This document shows, piece after piece, positions 25,301 through 34,022 of a stretch of DNA of 64,000 bases. This DNA is from Paenibacillus sp. JNUCC32. GTDB lineage: Bacteria > Bacillota > Bacilli > Paenibacillales > Paenibacillaceae. The notes beneath the pieces are model-generated. The model made no database searches, was not told where the DNA came from, and saw nothing but the letters and a program-made list of their open reading frames with translations. The position numbers and the translations under genes were made by a program. The DNA lies in NCBI RefSeq assembly GCF_014863545.1, contig NZ_CP062260.1, forward strand, positions 3,348,001 through 3,412,000. The letters are read 5' to 3'. Within the stretch, counting starts at the first letter, position 1. Every line of letters begins with the position of its first letter.

Positions 25301-26661
25301 CAGATCAAGACAGCCTCGCCCGGCTCAGGCACATGCTGAACAGAATGGCCGATCTTGTAAATATGAGGCTCGGCATACGCTTTAAATGCATTCCGCGTGT
25401 CCAAGATCGGCACGCCGGCCGAAGCGATCGAATGATAATCCAGATTGCTGTGGTTCGTAATGAGGACGATGCAATCGTACCGGCTGAATTTCGCGAGATC
25501 ATACTCCACGCTGCGAATCGTTTCGCCTTGCTTATCCACGAAACTGTTGGCATACGGATCGTAGTAATCCACATAAGCGCCGTTCTCCTTGAACTGTTCG
25601 TAAACTTCGAGGCCCGGGGATTCGCGCAAATCGCTGATGTCCGGTTTGTAGGCCATGCCTAACAACAGGATATTGGAGCGTTTGATCGATTTGGCATATT
25701 CATTCAGAATCGTCGCCGTTTTGTTGATCACGTAGTAAGGCATGTTGTCATTGGTGGATTGTGCCAGCTCAATGAATTTGCTGTAAAAGCGGAAGCCCTT
25801 GGCCTTCCACGATAAGTACATGGGATCCAGCGGGATGCAGTGGCCGCCGATGCCTGGCCCCGGATAGAACGGCATGAAACCGAACGGCTTGGTGGCCGCC
25901 GCATTGATCACTTCCCATACATCGATGCCCATACGGTCGCACATCATCGCCATCTCGTTGACGAAGGCGATATTCACGCTGCGGAACGTATTTTCCAGCA
26001 GCTTCGACATTTCCGCAACTTTCGGATTGCTGACAGGTACAACCGTCTCCACGTACTGTTTGTACAGCGCTTCGCCCAGCTTCAGGCAGGCATCCGTCGT
26101 TCCGCCGATCACCTTCGGCGTGTTCCGCGTATTAAAGCGGCTGTTGGACGGATCGACGCGCTCCGGCGAGAAGCACAGATAGAAGTTCTGGCCGACCTTG
26201 TAACCGAGCTTCTCGATCGGTTGTTGAATCAGTTCCTCCGTGGTTCCCGGATATGTCGTGCTCTCCAGCGTAATTAACAGATTAGGCTTCATGAAGCGTT
26301 TGAGCTGATCGACTACCATTGTAATGTAGGAAGTATCCGGGTCCTGATTCTCGCTAAGCGGCGTCGGCACGCAGATGCTGACCGCGTCAATGACGGCGAT
26401 CATGCTGTAATCCGTTGTCGGCTTAAAGCGTCCGGTCTCCATGCATGCCGCAAGCTCTTCGGACGAGATGTCCGTAATGTAGGACTCGCCGCGGTAAATG
26501 CGGTCGATTTTGTCGGAATCCAGATCGATGCCGATGACCGTAAATCCTTGTTTCACCATTTCCACAGCCAGCGGCAAACCTACATAACCTAGTCCCACAA
26601 CACCCAGTACAGCTTTCTTATTTTCAATGGCACTCAATAAAGTTTCATATTCCTCATTCAC
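25300..26661 (-). CDS. Nucleotide-sugar dehydrogenase (UDP-GlcNAc/UDP-glucose 6-dehydrogenase type)
   Basis: A 453-residue NAD-dependent enzyme. GVVGLGYVGLPLAVEM at the N-terminus, LESTTYPGTTEELI, CFSPERVDPSN and the catalytic motif GPGIGGHCIPLDPMYLSWKA fit the WbpA/UDP-GlcNAc dehydrogenase branch. The other dehydrogenase in this window has GGHCIGIDPYYL instead, so the two are distinct paralogues. GTG start with GGAGG at 10 nt. It lies between the pseudo-receiver gene (174 bp upstream) and the TIM-barrel gene (overlapping). Two dehydrogenases suggest that the polymers made by the two glycosyltransferases contain different uronic acids, or that the locus is duplicated. Confidence 0.9.
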   Translation of the reverse strand: MNEEYETLLSAIENKKAVLGVVGLGYVGLPLAVEMVKQGFTVIGIDLDSDKIDRIYRGESYITDISSEELAACMETGRFKPTTDYSMIAVIDAVSICVPTPLSENQDPDTSYITMVVDQLKRFMKPNLLITLESTTYPGTTEELIQQPIEKLGYKVGQNFYLCFSPERVDPSNSRFNTRNTPKVIGGTTDACLKLGEALYKQYVETVVPVSNPKVAEMSKLLENTFRSVNIAFVNEMAMMCDRMGIDVWEVINAAATKPFGFMPFYPGPGIGGHCIPLDPMYLSWKAKGFRFYSKFIELAQSTNDNMPYYVINKTATILNEYAKSIKRSNILLLGMAYKPDISDLRESPGLEVYEQFKENGAYVDYYDPYANSFVDKQGETIRSVEYDLAKFSRYDCIVLITNHSNLDYHSIASAGVPILDTRNAFKAYAEPHIYKIGHSVQHVPEPGEAVLI

Positions 26662-26835
26662 AAGTATTCAACCTCCATCGGATGTATAGTCTATTCGTCT
26701 ATTTCTTTTGTTCGTCGGCCAAAAGACAGACTTGTTTGTTGAACTCTTTCCTTGCGATTAAAGAACCTCTTCAGCTCAACTAATCACGTATCAATCCTGA
26801 ATCTCATCTAACTAAAAGCTTTAATAACCATGTGT

Positions 26836-27642
26836 TTAATGAAGGCAGCGTCGGATGCGGGCATCCAGCTCCACCGGCGAGAACGGTTTGGTTACGTAGT
26901 CATCGACCCCGTTTTGGAAACATTGGCTGATGGTTTGCTCTACCCGCTTCTCGGTTAACACGACAATTTTCGGCGGCTCCTTCACGTCCAGCTGCTGGAT
27001 ATGATGAATGAACGGCAGGCCGTCGATGCCATGCAGGTTCAGCTCGGTCAGGACAAGATCCGGCTCCCATTTCGGGATGAGCTCCAGTGCCTCCAAACCA
27101 TCCACCGCTTCCAGCGTTTCGTAACCCTGCATGGCCAAGCGAATCTGTAAAAATTCCCTCACCGTGGCATCTTGGTCCACAATGAGAATGCGGTTTTGGC
27201 CGCTGTCCGCTTCCTCCTGCGTAAATATATGAATATCCGAAGAGGTGCTGAGCCTGGCGGTTTCCGCCATCTGCTTCAACGTCTGCCGAGGCGGCGCTTC
27301 CGTAAGCGCTGCAAGCGTAATACGCGGGTCCGCTTGCTCGAAACGGCCCTGCAGATGCTGCTTCAGGAGCAGTGCCTGATAATGGGCGGCATCCAGCGTG
27401 TAGCCAGGCAGGGTAACAGCCGATACGCCGGTATTGGCGTCGTGCAGAACCTCGCCGTTTACGCCGGTCAGCTGGTCCATAAAGCTCTGAACCTCCGCCA
27501 GCTCAGCCTCCGTCCCGGACGGATTGCCAGCACAGTACAGAAACAGCAATGCTGTTCCATTGGGATGTTCTCTCACTTCCTCCTCCACGCGGCCGTAAAA
27601 ATCAACGGCCTGCACGCGTTGCAATGTTGCCGATTGAGACAT
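26836..27642 (-). CDS. Degenerate GGDEF-like domain fused to a pseudo-receiver domain
   Basis: About 268 residues, cytoplasmic. The N-terminal part (about 12-115) aligns by eye to a GGDEF fold (ALLFLYCAG, then DANTGVSAVTLPG at the GGDEF loop, then ITLAALTEA) but has lost the catalytic signature. The C-terminal part (about 150-268) is a receiver domain whose acidic pair reads DQ and whose phosphorylatable Asp is Glu (VLTELNLHGIDG; codon GAG at 27043-27045), while Thr (VVLTEKR) and Lys (YVTKPF) remain. It may mimic a permanently phosphorylated receiver or bind a partner. Start ATG 27642 is preferred over GTG 27657. It lies between the GT2 gene and the dehydrogenase gene. Confidence 0.78.
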   Translation of the reverse strand: MSQSATLQRVQAVDFYGRVEEEVREHPNGTALLFLYCAGNPSGTEAELAEVQSFMDQLTGVNGEVLHDANTGVSAVTLPGYTLDAAHYQALLLKQHLQGRFEQADPRITLAALTEAPPRQTLKQMAETARLSTSSDIHIFTQEEADSGQNRILIVDQDATVREFLQIRLAMQGYETLEAVDGLEALELIPKWEPDLVLTELNLHGIDGLPFIHHIQQLDVKEPPKIVVLTEKRVEQTISQCFQNGVDDYVTKPFSPVELDARIRRCLH

Positions 27643-27700
27643 AACAGTAAGTCCCACCTCTCTTTATATTTTGATGCTGCATTTGAACCGGGCCTTGAAG

Positions 27701-29089
27701 TCAAGCCGCCTCGTTCTTATCTTTCCAGCTCTGCCGGGTCATGGTGCCCCATGAATTGTTGTTTTGCAAATATTGAATATGTCCCTGTACTCTCCACAGC
27801 ACGCCAAGCTGATGGTAACCCACAAACTTGAGCGCCGAGAAGAGGAGCATTTTCACCAGGTCGGACAATTTGGTATACCGGCGGAAGGCCATCTCCTCCA
27901 GGATGAGGGCTCCCACACTGAGCAGGTACCCGCTTAAAAAATTGACGAGCCCGAACACGACCAGCACATGCCAATTTGTCATATCCAGCAAAACATATCC
28001 AAGCAGAGCCAGAAGGCCCGTAATTCTGAAGTAAGGGTTTAGCGCTTCGAAAATAACGTTGTAGGGCATTGTCAACAAGCCCATGACTTTATATTTCGGA
28101 TTGAACACCATATCCCGGTTCTCGATCATGTTCTTCAAGTTTCCGCGTCCCCAACGCTTGCGCTGATTGGACAAAATGTTGTAGCTGTCCGGCGCCTGCG
28201 TCCAGCACACCGCTTCCGGACAAAAGGAAACGCGGTATTTGATTTTATTTTCCAGCATATAGCGGTGCAGCTTGATAATGATGTTCATATCTTCGCCGGG
28301 GTAACCGCCGCGATAGCCGCCAACCGCAATGACATAGTCTTTCCGGAACAAACCGAAGGCCCCGGAGACGATGATGAGCCCGTTGAAATGGCTCCACCCG
28401 ATTCGGCCCCCCAGAAAAGCTTTCAAATATTCGATCGATTGAAACATCGGCCACATCCGACGCGGCAAGGATACGTCCTTAACCTCACCGTTCTCGATCA
28501 CGCAGCCATTGGCAATCCGGACGTCGCCGCCGATCGCCACCGTCTCCTCGGGATTCTCCATGTACATCCGGGCCATCCGGATCAGCGCATCCTTCTCCAG
28601 CAATGAATCCGCATCGATGGAAGAAATCAGCGGATAACGGGACAGGTTGATGCCCGCGTTCAAGGAATCCGCCTTACCGCCGTTCTCCTTGTCGATGAGG
28701 TATAGCTGCGGGTACTGCGGATTATAATAAATGCCCCGCACCTTGTTCGTGCTGATGTTGCCTCGGATCTCCGGATTGGGCAGCAGTGTCAAACCATACT
28801 CCTCAATCAGCACCTTCAGCGTTTCGTCGGAGGATCCGTCATTGATGACGATGACCTCGTAGGTTGGATAGTTCAGCGTCATGAGGCAGCGGACATTCTC
28901 CGCGATCGTCAGCTCTTCGTTATAGGCCGGGACCAGCAAGGATACCGATGGTACCAGTTCCGAGCCCGAAAGCGTATTGTATTTCGAATACGTCGCGCGT
29001 CTGAAAATATCCTTAATATTTCTGAAAGAAAACATCAGAATTACAAAATAAAGCGCGCTAACGATCATGACGTAATAAATCGCCACCAT
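27701..29089 (-). CDS. Processive family 2 glycosyltransferase
   Basis: A 462-residue membrane enzyme of the PgaC/IcaA type. One N-terminal helix, a GT2 domain with SLLVPAYNEELTI, VIVINDGSSDETL, GGKADSLNAGIN, ISSIDADSLLE, GGYRGGYPGEDM and the QRKRWGRGN processive motif, then four C-terminal helices. It probably polymerises a UDP-sugar and extrudes the chain. The ATG at 29089 has a poor ribosome site; an in-frame CTG at 29117-29119 lies 8 nt after GGAGGAG inside the end of the HEAT gene and would add ten hydrophobic residues, so the true start may be this CTG. Second glycosyltransferase of the locus. Confidence 0.9.
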   Translation of the reverse strand: MVAIYYVMIVSALYFVILMFSFRNIKDIFRRATYSKYNTLSGSELVPSVSLLVPAYNEELTIAENVRCLMTLNYPTYEVIVINDGSSDETLKVLIEEYGLTLLPNPEIRGNISTNKVRGIYYNPQYPQLYLIDKENGGKADSLNAGINLSRYPLISSIDADSLLEKDALIRMARMYMENPEETVAIGGDVRIANGCVIENGEVKDVSLPRRMWPMFQSIEYLKAFLGGRIGWSHFNGLIIVSGAFGLFRKDYVIAVGGYRGGYPGEDMNIIIKLHRYMLENKIKYRVSFCPEAVCWTQAPDSYNILSNQRKRWGRGNLKNMIENRDMVFNPKYKVMGLLTMPYNVIFEALNPYFRITGLLALLGYVLLDMTNWHVLVVFGLVNFLSGYLLSVGALILEEMAFRRYTKLSDLVKMLLFSALKFVGYHQLGVLWRVQGHIQYLQNNNSWGTMTRQSWKDKNEAA

Positions 29090-29111
29090 CCCGTAAGTGA
29101 GCAGGATATCT

Positions 29112-30305
29112 CTAAGCAGTGTAATCTCCTCCTACTCCTGCAACCGTGCCGATCCGTTTGTTCGTTTGAACGCCGAAATAACGATCGTACACCAGTTTTC
29201 TTTTATTAAATGCCACCATTTGCTCCACTTGCTCGTATTCGCCTTCGTTGGACATGATCCGTTCGATCCGGTACAGGGCCGTTTCCCTGGCTGGACCTTC
29301 TCCTGTAAGCGCGGCTTGGCACAAGGTCTCGAAGCCTTGTTCTCCCAACATGGCAAGACTCTCCGCGCTGTTGTTCCGCACATGCCAATTCTCGTCCTTC
29401 AGGGCTGAAGCCAGGAGCGGAATGCTGCCTGCGGCATGAAGCCGTCCGAGCGCTTTCGCCGCTGCCGCCCGCACTTCCCACTCATGATCATTCATGAGTG
29501 CCACAATAGTGTCATCCTTCAGGGCCGGGTTCGAGCCAAGATACAGCTTGACGGCCTCGGCACGCACGTCCTTCTCCTCGGATCCGACCAATCGGTCGAG
29601 TGCCGGCACGACGGCCGGAATGGCCTGTCCCCACATGGCAACAAGCGAAACCTTGACCAGTCCTGGATCGGGATCGTCCAGAAGCTTGCGCATGAGGCTG
29701 GCCGAATCCAGCCGGGTCTCCAGCAAAATATCGGCAGCCATATGGTGAATGGCTTTATCGTAAGACAGCAGCTTGGACAACATTTCCCGAATCTGCTGGG
29801 ACGAAACCGCGCTCTTGGCAATTGCCCGGGCAATGATGATGGTCATCGGACCGTATTTCGTCCGGTTCATCAGCTGCTGGAGCTGGGGAACGGCCTCTTC
29901 CGCCCGCATCCCGCCGAGGCGGTAGACCGCTTCAATGCGGCGGTCTTTCCTCATGCTGGATAATGCCCGAATTTCCTGTTCCACAAACCCGGCGTCCCGG
30001 CACAAACGCAGGAGCTTCTCTCTGGCGTCACCTTTGAATTGCTCGATCCACTCCATAAACTTGGCTTGGATGACCCGGCGTTCGGCCGACGTCAATTTGC
30101 CTGGCGGCAGCTCCAGCGTGGTATCATCATGCAGATGACTCTGCACATACACAAAGTAATCATGGTGTTTTTCCGTAAATCGTTCCGTTTCTCTTTGTAT
30201 GGCATTATGCTTGATCTTCATTTGGAACAACAGGATAATGCCGGCTGCAATCAGGCCGAGGCATACATAGACAAAAACGTATGCCATTTCTAAATTTGAA
30301 AACAT
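29112..30305 (-). CDS. HEAT-repeat protein with N-terminal membrane helix
   Basis: A 397-residue protein: one N-terminal helix (AYVFVYVCLGLIAAGIILLF), a basic coiled stretch, then at least five HEAT-like repeats (for example ALSSMRKDRRIEAVYRLGGM, LVKVSLVAMWGQAI, VRAAAAKALGRLHAAGSIPL, HVRNNSAESLAMLGEQG). HEAT repeats are protein-interaction scaffolds, some with phycobilin-lyase-like folds. It probably forms a cytoplasmic or membrane scaffold for the adjacent glycosyltransferase; its stop overlaps the possible CTG start of that gene. The first ATG has GGAGGAG some way upstream, and ATG six codons in is an alternative. Confidence 0.85.
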   Translation of the reverse strand: MFSNLEMAYVFVYVCLGLIAAGIILLFQMKIKHNAIQRETERFTEKHHDYFVYVQSHLHDDTTLELPPGKLTSAERRVIQAKFMEWIEQFKGDAREKLLRLCRDAGFVEQEIRALSSMRKDRRIEAVYRLGGMRAEEAVPQLQQLMNRTKYGPMTIIIARAIAKSAVSSQQIREMLSKLLSYDKAIHHMAADILLETRLDSASLMRKLLDDPDPGLVKVSLVAMWGQAIPAVVPALDRLVGSEEKDVRAEAVKLYLGSNPALKDDTIVALMNDHEWEVRAAAAKALGRLHAAGSIPLLASALKDENWHVRNNSAESLAMLGEQGFETLCQAALTGEGPARETALYRIERIMSNEGEYEQVEQMVAFNKRKLVYDRYFGVQTNKRIGTVAGVGGDYTA

Positions 30306-30323
30306 CTCCGATGGCTCCTCCTT

Positions 30324-32582
30324 TTATTTAGCATCTGGCTGCCGCCCCGTTTCAGGGAGACGCGTGAATATTTCCTGCATATCGTAATAGCTTTGCTTCA
30401 AGCGTTCACTGTATTGGGTTGCTTCCCACAGCTCCCATGTATAAGGCTCGATGTCCTGCAGATTAATGGACTGCCCCGATCCTGAAGCTGGTTTGCCGGT
30501 GTTCTCGGATCTTTCCGTGATCCATGGAACCAGCCGGATACCGTCCGCCGTGGTCGTGCTGAACGTGCGCTTGTCTTGAAGCGGACCGTAGTCCAGCACC
30601 TGCAGCGAGCTCGGATCTCCGAATCCTAGAAGCATCCACGGAATCCTCATCTCGACGAAGCTGTCTTGATACTGCCATGCCGTAAGGGAGTTGAAATCCG
30701 GAGATTCCGGATCGCTGGTTCCCCGTTTCAGCGTCCCCACCGTCTCATCCACAAACGGATGGGAGAATCGGGTGTCCGGCGGATTCATCAGCAGGCTGAT
30801 GGCCAGCTTCCAGGAATGGAACGAGCCGTCCGGTACGACGGGATCGTCCTTCGTTCCTTTGGCTTCCTCTCCCGGCAGCATCCAATAGCCTTCCTTGCCG
30901 TACAGCCGGCTGTGGAAATCGTAAGATGGCGCTATGGTTACCTGGGATTCGTCCTCTTGACCTACCTGAATCAACGTTTCCAAAGCCCCGCCGGTGAGCG
31001 TTCGTCCCGCCAGCTCTTTCTTCGGTATATCGCCGCCAGGGATGGTGTCCGCTCCGACGAAGAGTTTGGAACGTTTCGGATCAAATGCTTCGTCCAGCTC
31101 CATGCCGATATACAGATAAGCCTCGTCATGCGTCAACTTCATGTTCTTTACGCCCGGAGCCGTACCGGACCAGGTTTTGACTTCCCCTTCAGGAACCTTA
31201 TCCCAGTCGGTCAAATCCCCGTCGATCGTAATTTGTTCCGCTTTACCCGGCTGCATCGCCAGAACGCCGAACATCTTTTCGTTGGTCAGCACATTCAACC
31301 AGAATGCCCGGCGGTCTGCCGGTATTTCAAAAGGCATCGTGTTCCATGTTTTCTTGAACCATTCGTCCTGCCACATGAACAAGATCGCTCCGGAATAGCC
31401 TTCGTCGTAAATATCCTGGGTCAGCGAGACATTTACTTCGCCTTGCTCCGCCTCGTCATGTCCTCCTTGATCCTTCCCTCCAGGACCGTGGTGGGAAATA
31501 CCGATGGAGGAAGGCACGCCGTACTCGGTAACCATGATCGGCATATCCTCGAACTCTGCCTTCAATTTTCGCAAATAGGCTTTGTACGTGTTGTAGCCAC
31601 CGTCCCCGTCGGGAAGGGTCTGCAATGTTTTGTCCGTCCGGAAAAAATCCGGATAGTACGGGTACACATGGTATGCCGCAAAATATCCCGCATCCCAGTT
31701 CACCGGTTCGACATGCCTTGCATCGACGGACACCAGGTCTTCTTCAAACAGCGGTTCCCCCGGATGCTCAAGCACATCCGTCGTGACCCAATTGGTAAAT
31801 GTCATCGGATGCTGCCATCCGTACTTCTGCTCCTCGGCAGCCGTGTAGTCCAATAAAGATGCCAGCCAATTCTCGAAGGGACTTGCGTCCTTCGTCCCCG
31901 AGAAATAGGACCCCTTATACTGAGGGACACCCTTATGTACCTTGTTGGTGTTATCAACCATGGCTGGGTCCCATTCCGTACCCACATGCCAGGCCATGAG
32001 GTACTTGCCCGCATTGACCTTATACTTGCCGCTCGACTGCCCATGCTTGGGCTCAACGTTGATATCCCCGTAAACTGCAGCGACAGCCTTCGAGATCTCC
32101 GCTTTAAACGTTTGGACGATTTCTTCGTCATACGCATCCCGACGCTCGATTAGCTGCTCCTCCGGCGACCAGATGCCCTGCATGAAGTACAGGGGATCAT
32201 CGCCTTTATCCCGGTTGTATTTCACCAGCGCGGAATAAAAGACCGGATTATGCACCGTGTAGACCCTAATGACGTTTGCTCCCATATCATCGATCTGTTT
32301 GAACCAGCGCAGATAATCTTCCTCGGTGGCCGGCAGCTCGCCGGGAAAGTGCCCGGGTACGGTTGCGCCCAGGTTCACGCCCTTGGCAAAAACCTCTTTC
32401 CAAACCTCTTCATCCTCATATACCAGAAAGGAGGTTCCCTCTGTTTTGAATTTCATTTTCACGCCGTCCGCATCCGCATACGTTTTTAATGACGGCCGTA
32501 GATATCCTAAGATTACAGCGGCACCGCAGAGAAGCACTATAGTGCAAAATGCTGCGACCACCCACCATTTTCGCCTGCTCAT
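30324..32582 (-). CDS. Large membrane-anchored glycoside-hydrolase-like protein with C-terminal CBM9-like region
   Basis: A 752-residue protein with an N-terminal anchor (WWVVAAFCTIVLLCGAAVIL). Residues about 60-450 look like a GH2/GH5-type TIM barrel: KGVNLGATVPGHFPG, ANVIRVYTVHNP, MAWHVGTEWDP (possible acid/base Glu), YHVYPYYPDFF, IMVTEYGVPSS (possible nucleophile Glu) and GAILFMWQDEW. Residues about 470-740 resemble a family 9 carbohydrate-binding module (ITIDGDLTDWDKVPEG, then AYLYIGMELDE). It is the first gene of the second exopolysaccharide unit. It may process or bind the polymer at the surface. The ribosome site is weak (AGGTGAG). Confidence 0.78.
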   Translation of the reverse strand: MSRRKWWVVAAFCTIVLLCGAAVILGYLRPSLKTYADADGVKMKFKTEGTSFLVYEDEEVWKEVFAKGVNLGATVPGHFPGELPATEEDYLRWFKQIDDMGANVIRVYTVHNPVFYSALVKYNRDKGDDPLYFMQGIWSPEEQLIERRDAYDEEIVQTFKAEISKAVAAVYGDINVEPKHGQSSGKYKVNAGKYLMAWHVGTEWDPAMVDNTNKVHKGVPQYKGSYFSGTKDASPFENWLASLLDYTAAEEQKYGWQHPMTFTNWVTTDVLEHPGEPLFEEDLVSVDARHVEPVNWDAGYFAAYHVYPYYPDFFRTDKTLQTLPDGDGGYNTYKAYLRKLKAEFEDMPIMVTEYGVPSSIGISHHGPGGKDQGGHDEAEQGEVNVSLTQDIYDEGYSGAILFMWQDEWFKKTWNTMPFEIPADRRAFWLNVLTNEKMFGVLAMQPGKAEQITIDGDLTDWDKVPEGEVKTWSGTAPGVKNMKLTHDEAYLYIGMELDEAFDPKRSKLFVGADTIPGGDIPKKELAGRTLTGGALETLIQVGQEDESQVTIAPSYDFHSRLYGKEGYWMLPGEEAKGTKDDPVVPDGSFHSWKLAISLLMNPPDTRFSHPFVDETVGTLKRGTSDPESPDFNSLTAWQYQDSFVEMRIPWMLLGFGDPSSLQVLDYGPLQDKRTFSTTTADGIRLVPWITERSENTGKPASGSGQSINLQDIEPYTWELWEATQYSERLKQSYYDMQEIFTRLPETGRQPDAK

Positions 32583-33353
32583 CGTCTTCGTTGCTCACCT
32601 GCCCTTTCTTTGACATGCTTGTTGCTGCACCGACATATGACGACTGAGCCATACTCGTCATTCTATAGCCGATGCGCTCCCGATACCATATTCCTTCTTT
32701 ACCAACTTTTCCGATCTCGATAGTAGTCAAAAAGAAGTAAAACAAACTTCTTCCATAATTTTCCCCCGATAAATCAAATCGCTGCTCCTTCCTGCCTGTT
32801 CATTGACAACTTCACAGCCTGATGTTAGTTGTGTGAAACCAATGTGCATTTGCCCTGACAAGGCTGGAACCGAACGACTTCATCCCATCCGTGAGATACA
32901 GCGAGATTTACGAATATTTTCAGAAAATTTTCGCGAATCGTAATGTTAAACGCAAAAAAATTGCTAAAGTTCCGGTCATTTTTACATCATTATCCATAGT
33001 TATGACAAATTTGATACCAAAGTCGTATAAAAAAACGGCTGAGAACCGCATTCTGTAAAGGTTTGGCAATATTAACCTTTTATCCAAAATGAGAATAGAG
33101 TCCTGTACCGGGATTGTGTAATATTCTATAGATTTGATAACCAGGATCAAGTGGTAAGTATCGCCTATTTTTCGGGATTTCGGTTTGGATTTCCCCTCAT
33201 TGCGTTATATAAATTAGTTTGGTTAATGTTCAAATCTGCGGTGCGACAACATAAATCAGACCCGGTCCATTGTCGGTCCGGGTCTGTTGTTGACGATATG
33301 AGATTGAAGAACTTGCCATGATTACCGTTTATTCATCAAAGAAAAAACTGCCT
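32583..33353 (-). promoter_or_regulatory. 770-bp AT-rich region: candidate promoter and long leader of the exopolysaccharide unit
   Basis: No credible gene. A minus-strand promoter candidate is TTGATC (33145-33150), 16 bp, TAGAAT (33123-33128), which would give a leader of about 530 nt. The leader contains AAAGGTT/AACCTTT and a weak GCGG/CCG hairpin followed by seven T (33029-33052) that could act as an attenuator. I looked for c-di-GMP riboswitch signatures and found none. The hairpin CAGACCCGG / CCGGGTCTG at 33258-33286 lies beyond the promoter, at the end of the HPP gene. Confidence 0.4.
33256..33288 (-). terminator. Probable terminator of the HPP-family gene
   Basis: CAGACCCGG / CCGGGTCTG perfect stem about 65 bp after the HPP stop. 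The T run is poor on both strands, so this may be a weak terminator. Confidence 0.5.
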
Positions 33354-33875
33354 TCACCACCAAAAAGTCGGATATCTTCGTTCCTTTACCGCATTATTGA
33401 CAAGCAGAGCCACCACCACGATCATGACCGATCCGACGAGCACAGGCGTGAACAGGAATGACCAGCCGCTGCCAGCCATAATAACGACCAAGGGGTCTGC
33501 GCCGGCGGGAGGATGGGTCGTCTTGGTCATTCCCATCAGGCTGATCGCGGCTCCCACCCCGATCGCCATGGCCCATATTCCGTCACCCAGGACCTCCAGC
33601 GCGACAAGTCCCGTAAGCGTGGAAATAAGATGCCCTCCGACCAGGTTTCTTGGTTGTGATAACGGCGCATCCCAGACTGCAAACGCCAGCACGCAGCTCG
33701 CCCCAAAGGGCGCCATGATCCATGGACTTCCTGCGAGCGAGGAGAGAAGGGCCAGTAAGCCAATCGAAACGGCACCCCCGATAAAGCCAACGGCGAGATT
33801 CATGGGACGAACGGTCAACGGACTTCTAGCCCCCCCTTTCATTTTCTGCAAATAAGAATCAGCTTGATCCTTCAT
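33354..33875 (-). CDS. HPP-family integral membrane protein
   Basis: A 173-residue protein with four or five membrane helices. Family landmarks are SPWIMAPFGASCVLAFAVWD, LSQPRNLVGGHLISTLTGL, MGMTKTTHPPAGADPLVV (the HPP motif) and a C-terminal helix pair. Plant and cyanobacterial relatives have been linked to nitrite transport; the bacterial function is largely unknown. It is divergent from a GntR-type regulator, and both promoters carry an ACTAGTT-type repeat, so it is probably that regulator's target. Confidence 0.88.
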   Translation of the reverse strand: MKDQADSYLQKMKGGARSPLTVRPMNLAVGFIGGAVSIGLLALLSSLAGSPWIMAPFGASCVLAFAVWDAPLSQPRNLVGGHLISTLTGLVALEVLGDGIWAMAIGVGAAISLMGMTKTTHPPAGADPLVVIMAGSGWSFLFTPVLVGSVMIVVVALLVNNAVKERRYPTFWW

Positions 33876-33898
33876 ATTAACCCTCCATATTCATAATT

Positions 33899-34006
33899 AA
33901 CTAGTTATTTAGTTATATATAAAATAACGATTTAAAACTATACATGTCAATACCTTTGTTGTATATTTTCCGTTTATTGTGTAAAGTTAAATTACTAGTT
34001 GACTAG
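33899..34006. promoter_or_regulatory. Paired ACTAGTTNNYTAG elements in a divergent promoter region
   Basis: AACTAGTTATTTAGTTA (33899-33915) lies ahead of the HPP gene and ACTAGTTGACTAGG (33993-34006) directly ahead of the regulator gene. The shared core ACTAGTT-N2-YTAG near both starts suggests operators of the GntR-type regulator. Confidence 0.45.
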
Positions 34007-34022
34007 GAAAGAAGGTCTCGAT

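Noticed and set aside
32583..33150. c-di-GMP (GEMM) riboswitch upstream of the exopolysaccharide unit
   Set aside because: A CAGGGCAAA-like string occurs, but the paired second block and the conserved ACGCAAAGCC segment are absent.
32920..33150. 76-codon minus-strand ORF in the leader region
   Set aside because: It has no ribosome site, lies in AT-rich DNA, and gives no recognisable protein.
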